From assembly GCF_014841615.1 (NCBI RefSeq), contig NZ_JACYUG010000003.1, positions 186,001 through 250,000 on the forward strand: a stretch of 64,000 bases of DNA, given 5' to 3'. Position 1 is the first letter of the stretch. Every line of letters begins with the position of its first letter. Under the pieces are notes generated by a model that saw nothing but the letters and a program-made list of their open reading frames with translations, was not told where the DNA came from and made no database searches. The DNA is from Sphingomonas sp. CFBP 8760. GTDB taxonomy: Bacteria > Pseudomonadota > Alphaproteobacteria > Sphingomonadales > Sphingomonadaceae. Positions 63,601 to 64,000 of the stretch are shown here, piece after piece. The position numbers and the translations under genes are program-made.

Positions 63601-64000
63601 ATGGCGATTGTCGAAGACCAGCTTCCCCCGGGCGAAGACCCGGCGCTTCTTCACGAAGAGGTCCACGATCCGCGCCGTCGCGACTTCATCAATATCGCCG
63701 CGGTATCGTTCGCCGGAGTCGGCGCGATCGCGATCGTGCTGCCGCTGGTCAACCAGATGAACCCGTCGGCCGACGTGCTGGCGCAGGCATCGACCGAGAT
63801 CGACATCTCGAAGATCGCGCCCGGTCAGGCGATCAAGTCCTCGTTCCGCAAGCAACCGCTGTTCGTGCGCAACCTGACGCCCGCGGAGATCGCGGCAGCG
63901 GATGCGGTGTCGCTGAACGAACTGCGCGATCCCCAGTCGCTGGAGGAACGGACGAAGGCGGGCAAGAAGAACTGGCTCATCACGCTGGGCGTCTGCACCC
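63601..64000 (+). CDS. petA: Rieske iron-sulfur subunit of the cytochrome bc1 complex (3' truncated by window edge)
   Basis: 133 codons visible. A charged cytoplasmic N-terminus (MAIVEDQLPPGEDP) precedes a single membrane anchor with the twin-arginine-like RRRDFINIAAVSFAGVGAIA. The hinge and soluble domain follow, up to WLITLGVCT, the beginning of the Rieske CTHLGC cluster box where the window ends. The RRRDF motif suggests Tat-dependent export, matching tatABC in this window. Cytochrome b and c1 genes probably follow. Confidence 0.93.
   Translation, partial: MAIVEDQLPPGEDPALLHEEVHDPRRRDFINIAAVSFAGVGAIAIVLPLVNQMNPSADVLAQASTEIDISKIAPGQAIKSSFRKQPLFVRNLTPAEIAAADAVSLNELRDPQSLEERTKAGKKNWLITLGVCT

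Overview
The window is a contiguous stretch of a high-GC alphaproteobacterial chromosome, most probably Sphingomonas or a close relative (Sphingomonadaceae). I infer this from several things: the dcw cluster order; a PhyR/NepR/EcfG general stress locus with a PhyP-like kinase; GcrA; an F0 operon with separate b and b' subunits; a YdbH-YnbE-YdbL set; and strong G/C bias at third codon positions. There are no tRNA or rRNA genes, no CRISPR array, no transposase and no prophage genes. Both edges cut genes: mraY on the left and the Rieske subunit gene petA on the right.

Layout. 1-11951: peptidoglycan and division cluster mraY-murD-ftsW-murG-murC-(66-aa protein)-murB-ddl-ftsQ-ftsA-ftsZ, nearly all joined by ATGA/GTGA overlaps. 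12096-20842: a TPR/SPOR protein, a dGTPase-like protein, argS, a second SPOR protein, nagZ and tatABC. 21061-25505: entericidin-like lipoprotein and the general stress locus (nepR-phyP on the minus strand; phyR, a 45-aa membrane microprotein and ecfG on the plus strand). 25538-29651: glnE, a Bcp-type peroxiredoxin and an M23 peptidase. 29766-33789: ydbH-ynbE-ydbL and a GIY-YIG protein. 34097-36733: atpI-atpB-atpE-atpF'-atpF (F0 only). 36967-47347: uvrC, a DUF3857/transglutaminase protein, recO, leuB, a GT39-type transferase, metZ, apaG and a LysR regulator. 47360-48621: a lower-GC patch with a lipoprotein and a metalloprotease gene broken by an in-frame amber codon. 48726-55188: ABC-2 permease, gcrA, argD, argF, hslO, queC and queE. 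55341-64000: parE, a beta-barrel outer membrane protein, two small exported proteins, lipB, a membrane protein, a GNAT, hemF, trmL and petA.

How the genes work together. The left third builds and divides the envelope: lipid II synthesis, septal SEDS synthase, FtsQAZ, two SPOR proteins, NagZ recycling and Tat export. The Phy locus is a partner-switching stress circuit. Unphosphorylated PhyR leaves NepR bound to EcfG, and the kinase-like protein encoded next to NepR has lost recognisable ATP-binding motifs, which suits a phosphatase or negative regulator. YdbH/YnbE/YdbL and the exported peptidases serve the outer membrane and wall.

Most notable observations: a 17-bp triplication between murG and murC that makes a chain of overlapping six-codon mini-ORFs; the single in-frame TAG in an otherwise intact HExxHxxGxxH protease gene coupled to a lipoprotein gene; an unannotated membrane microprotein between phyR and ecfG; degenerate ATPase motifs in PhyP; a methionine-rich lipoprotein; absence of scpAB between nagZ and tatA; and several palindromic intergenic repeats, one of which supplies the ribosome binding site of argF. 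No wholly new multi-gene system is proven. The protease/lipoprotein patch and the phy-locus microprotein are the best candidates.
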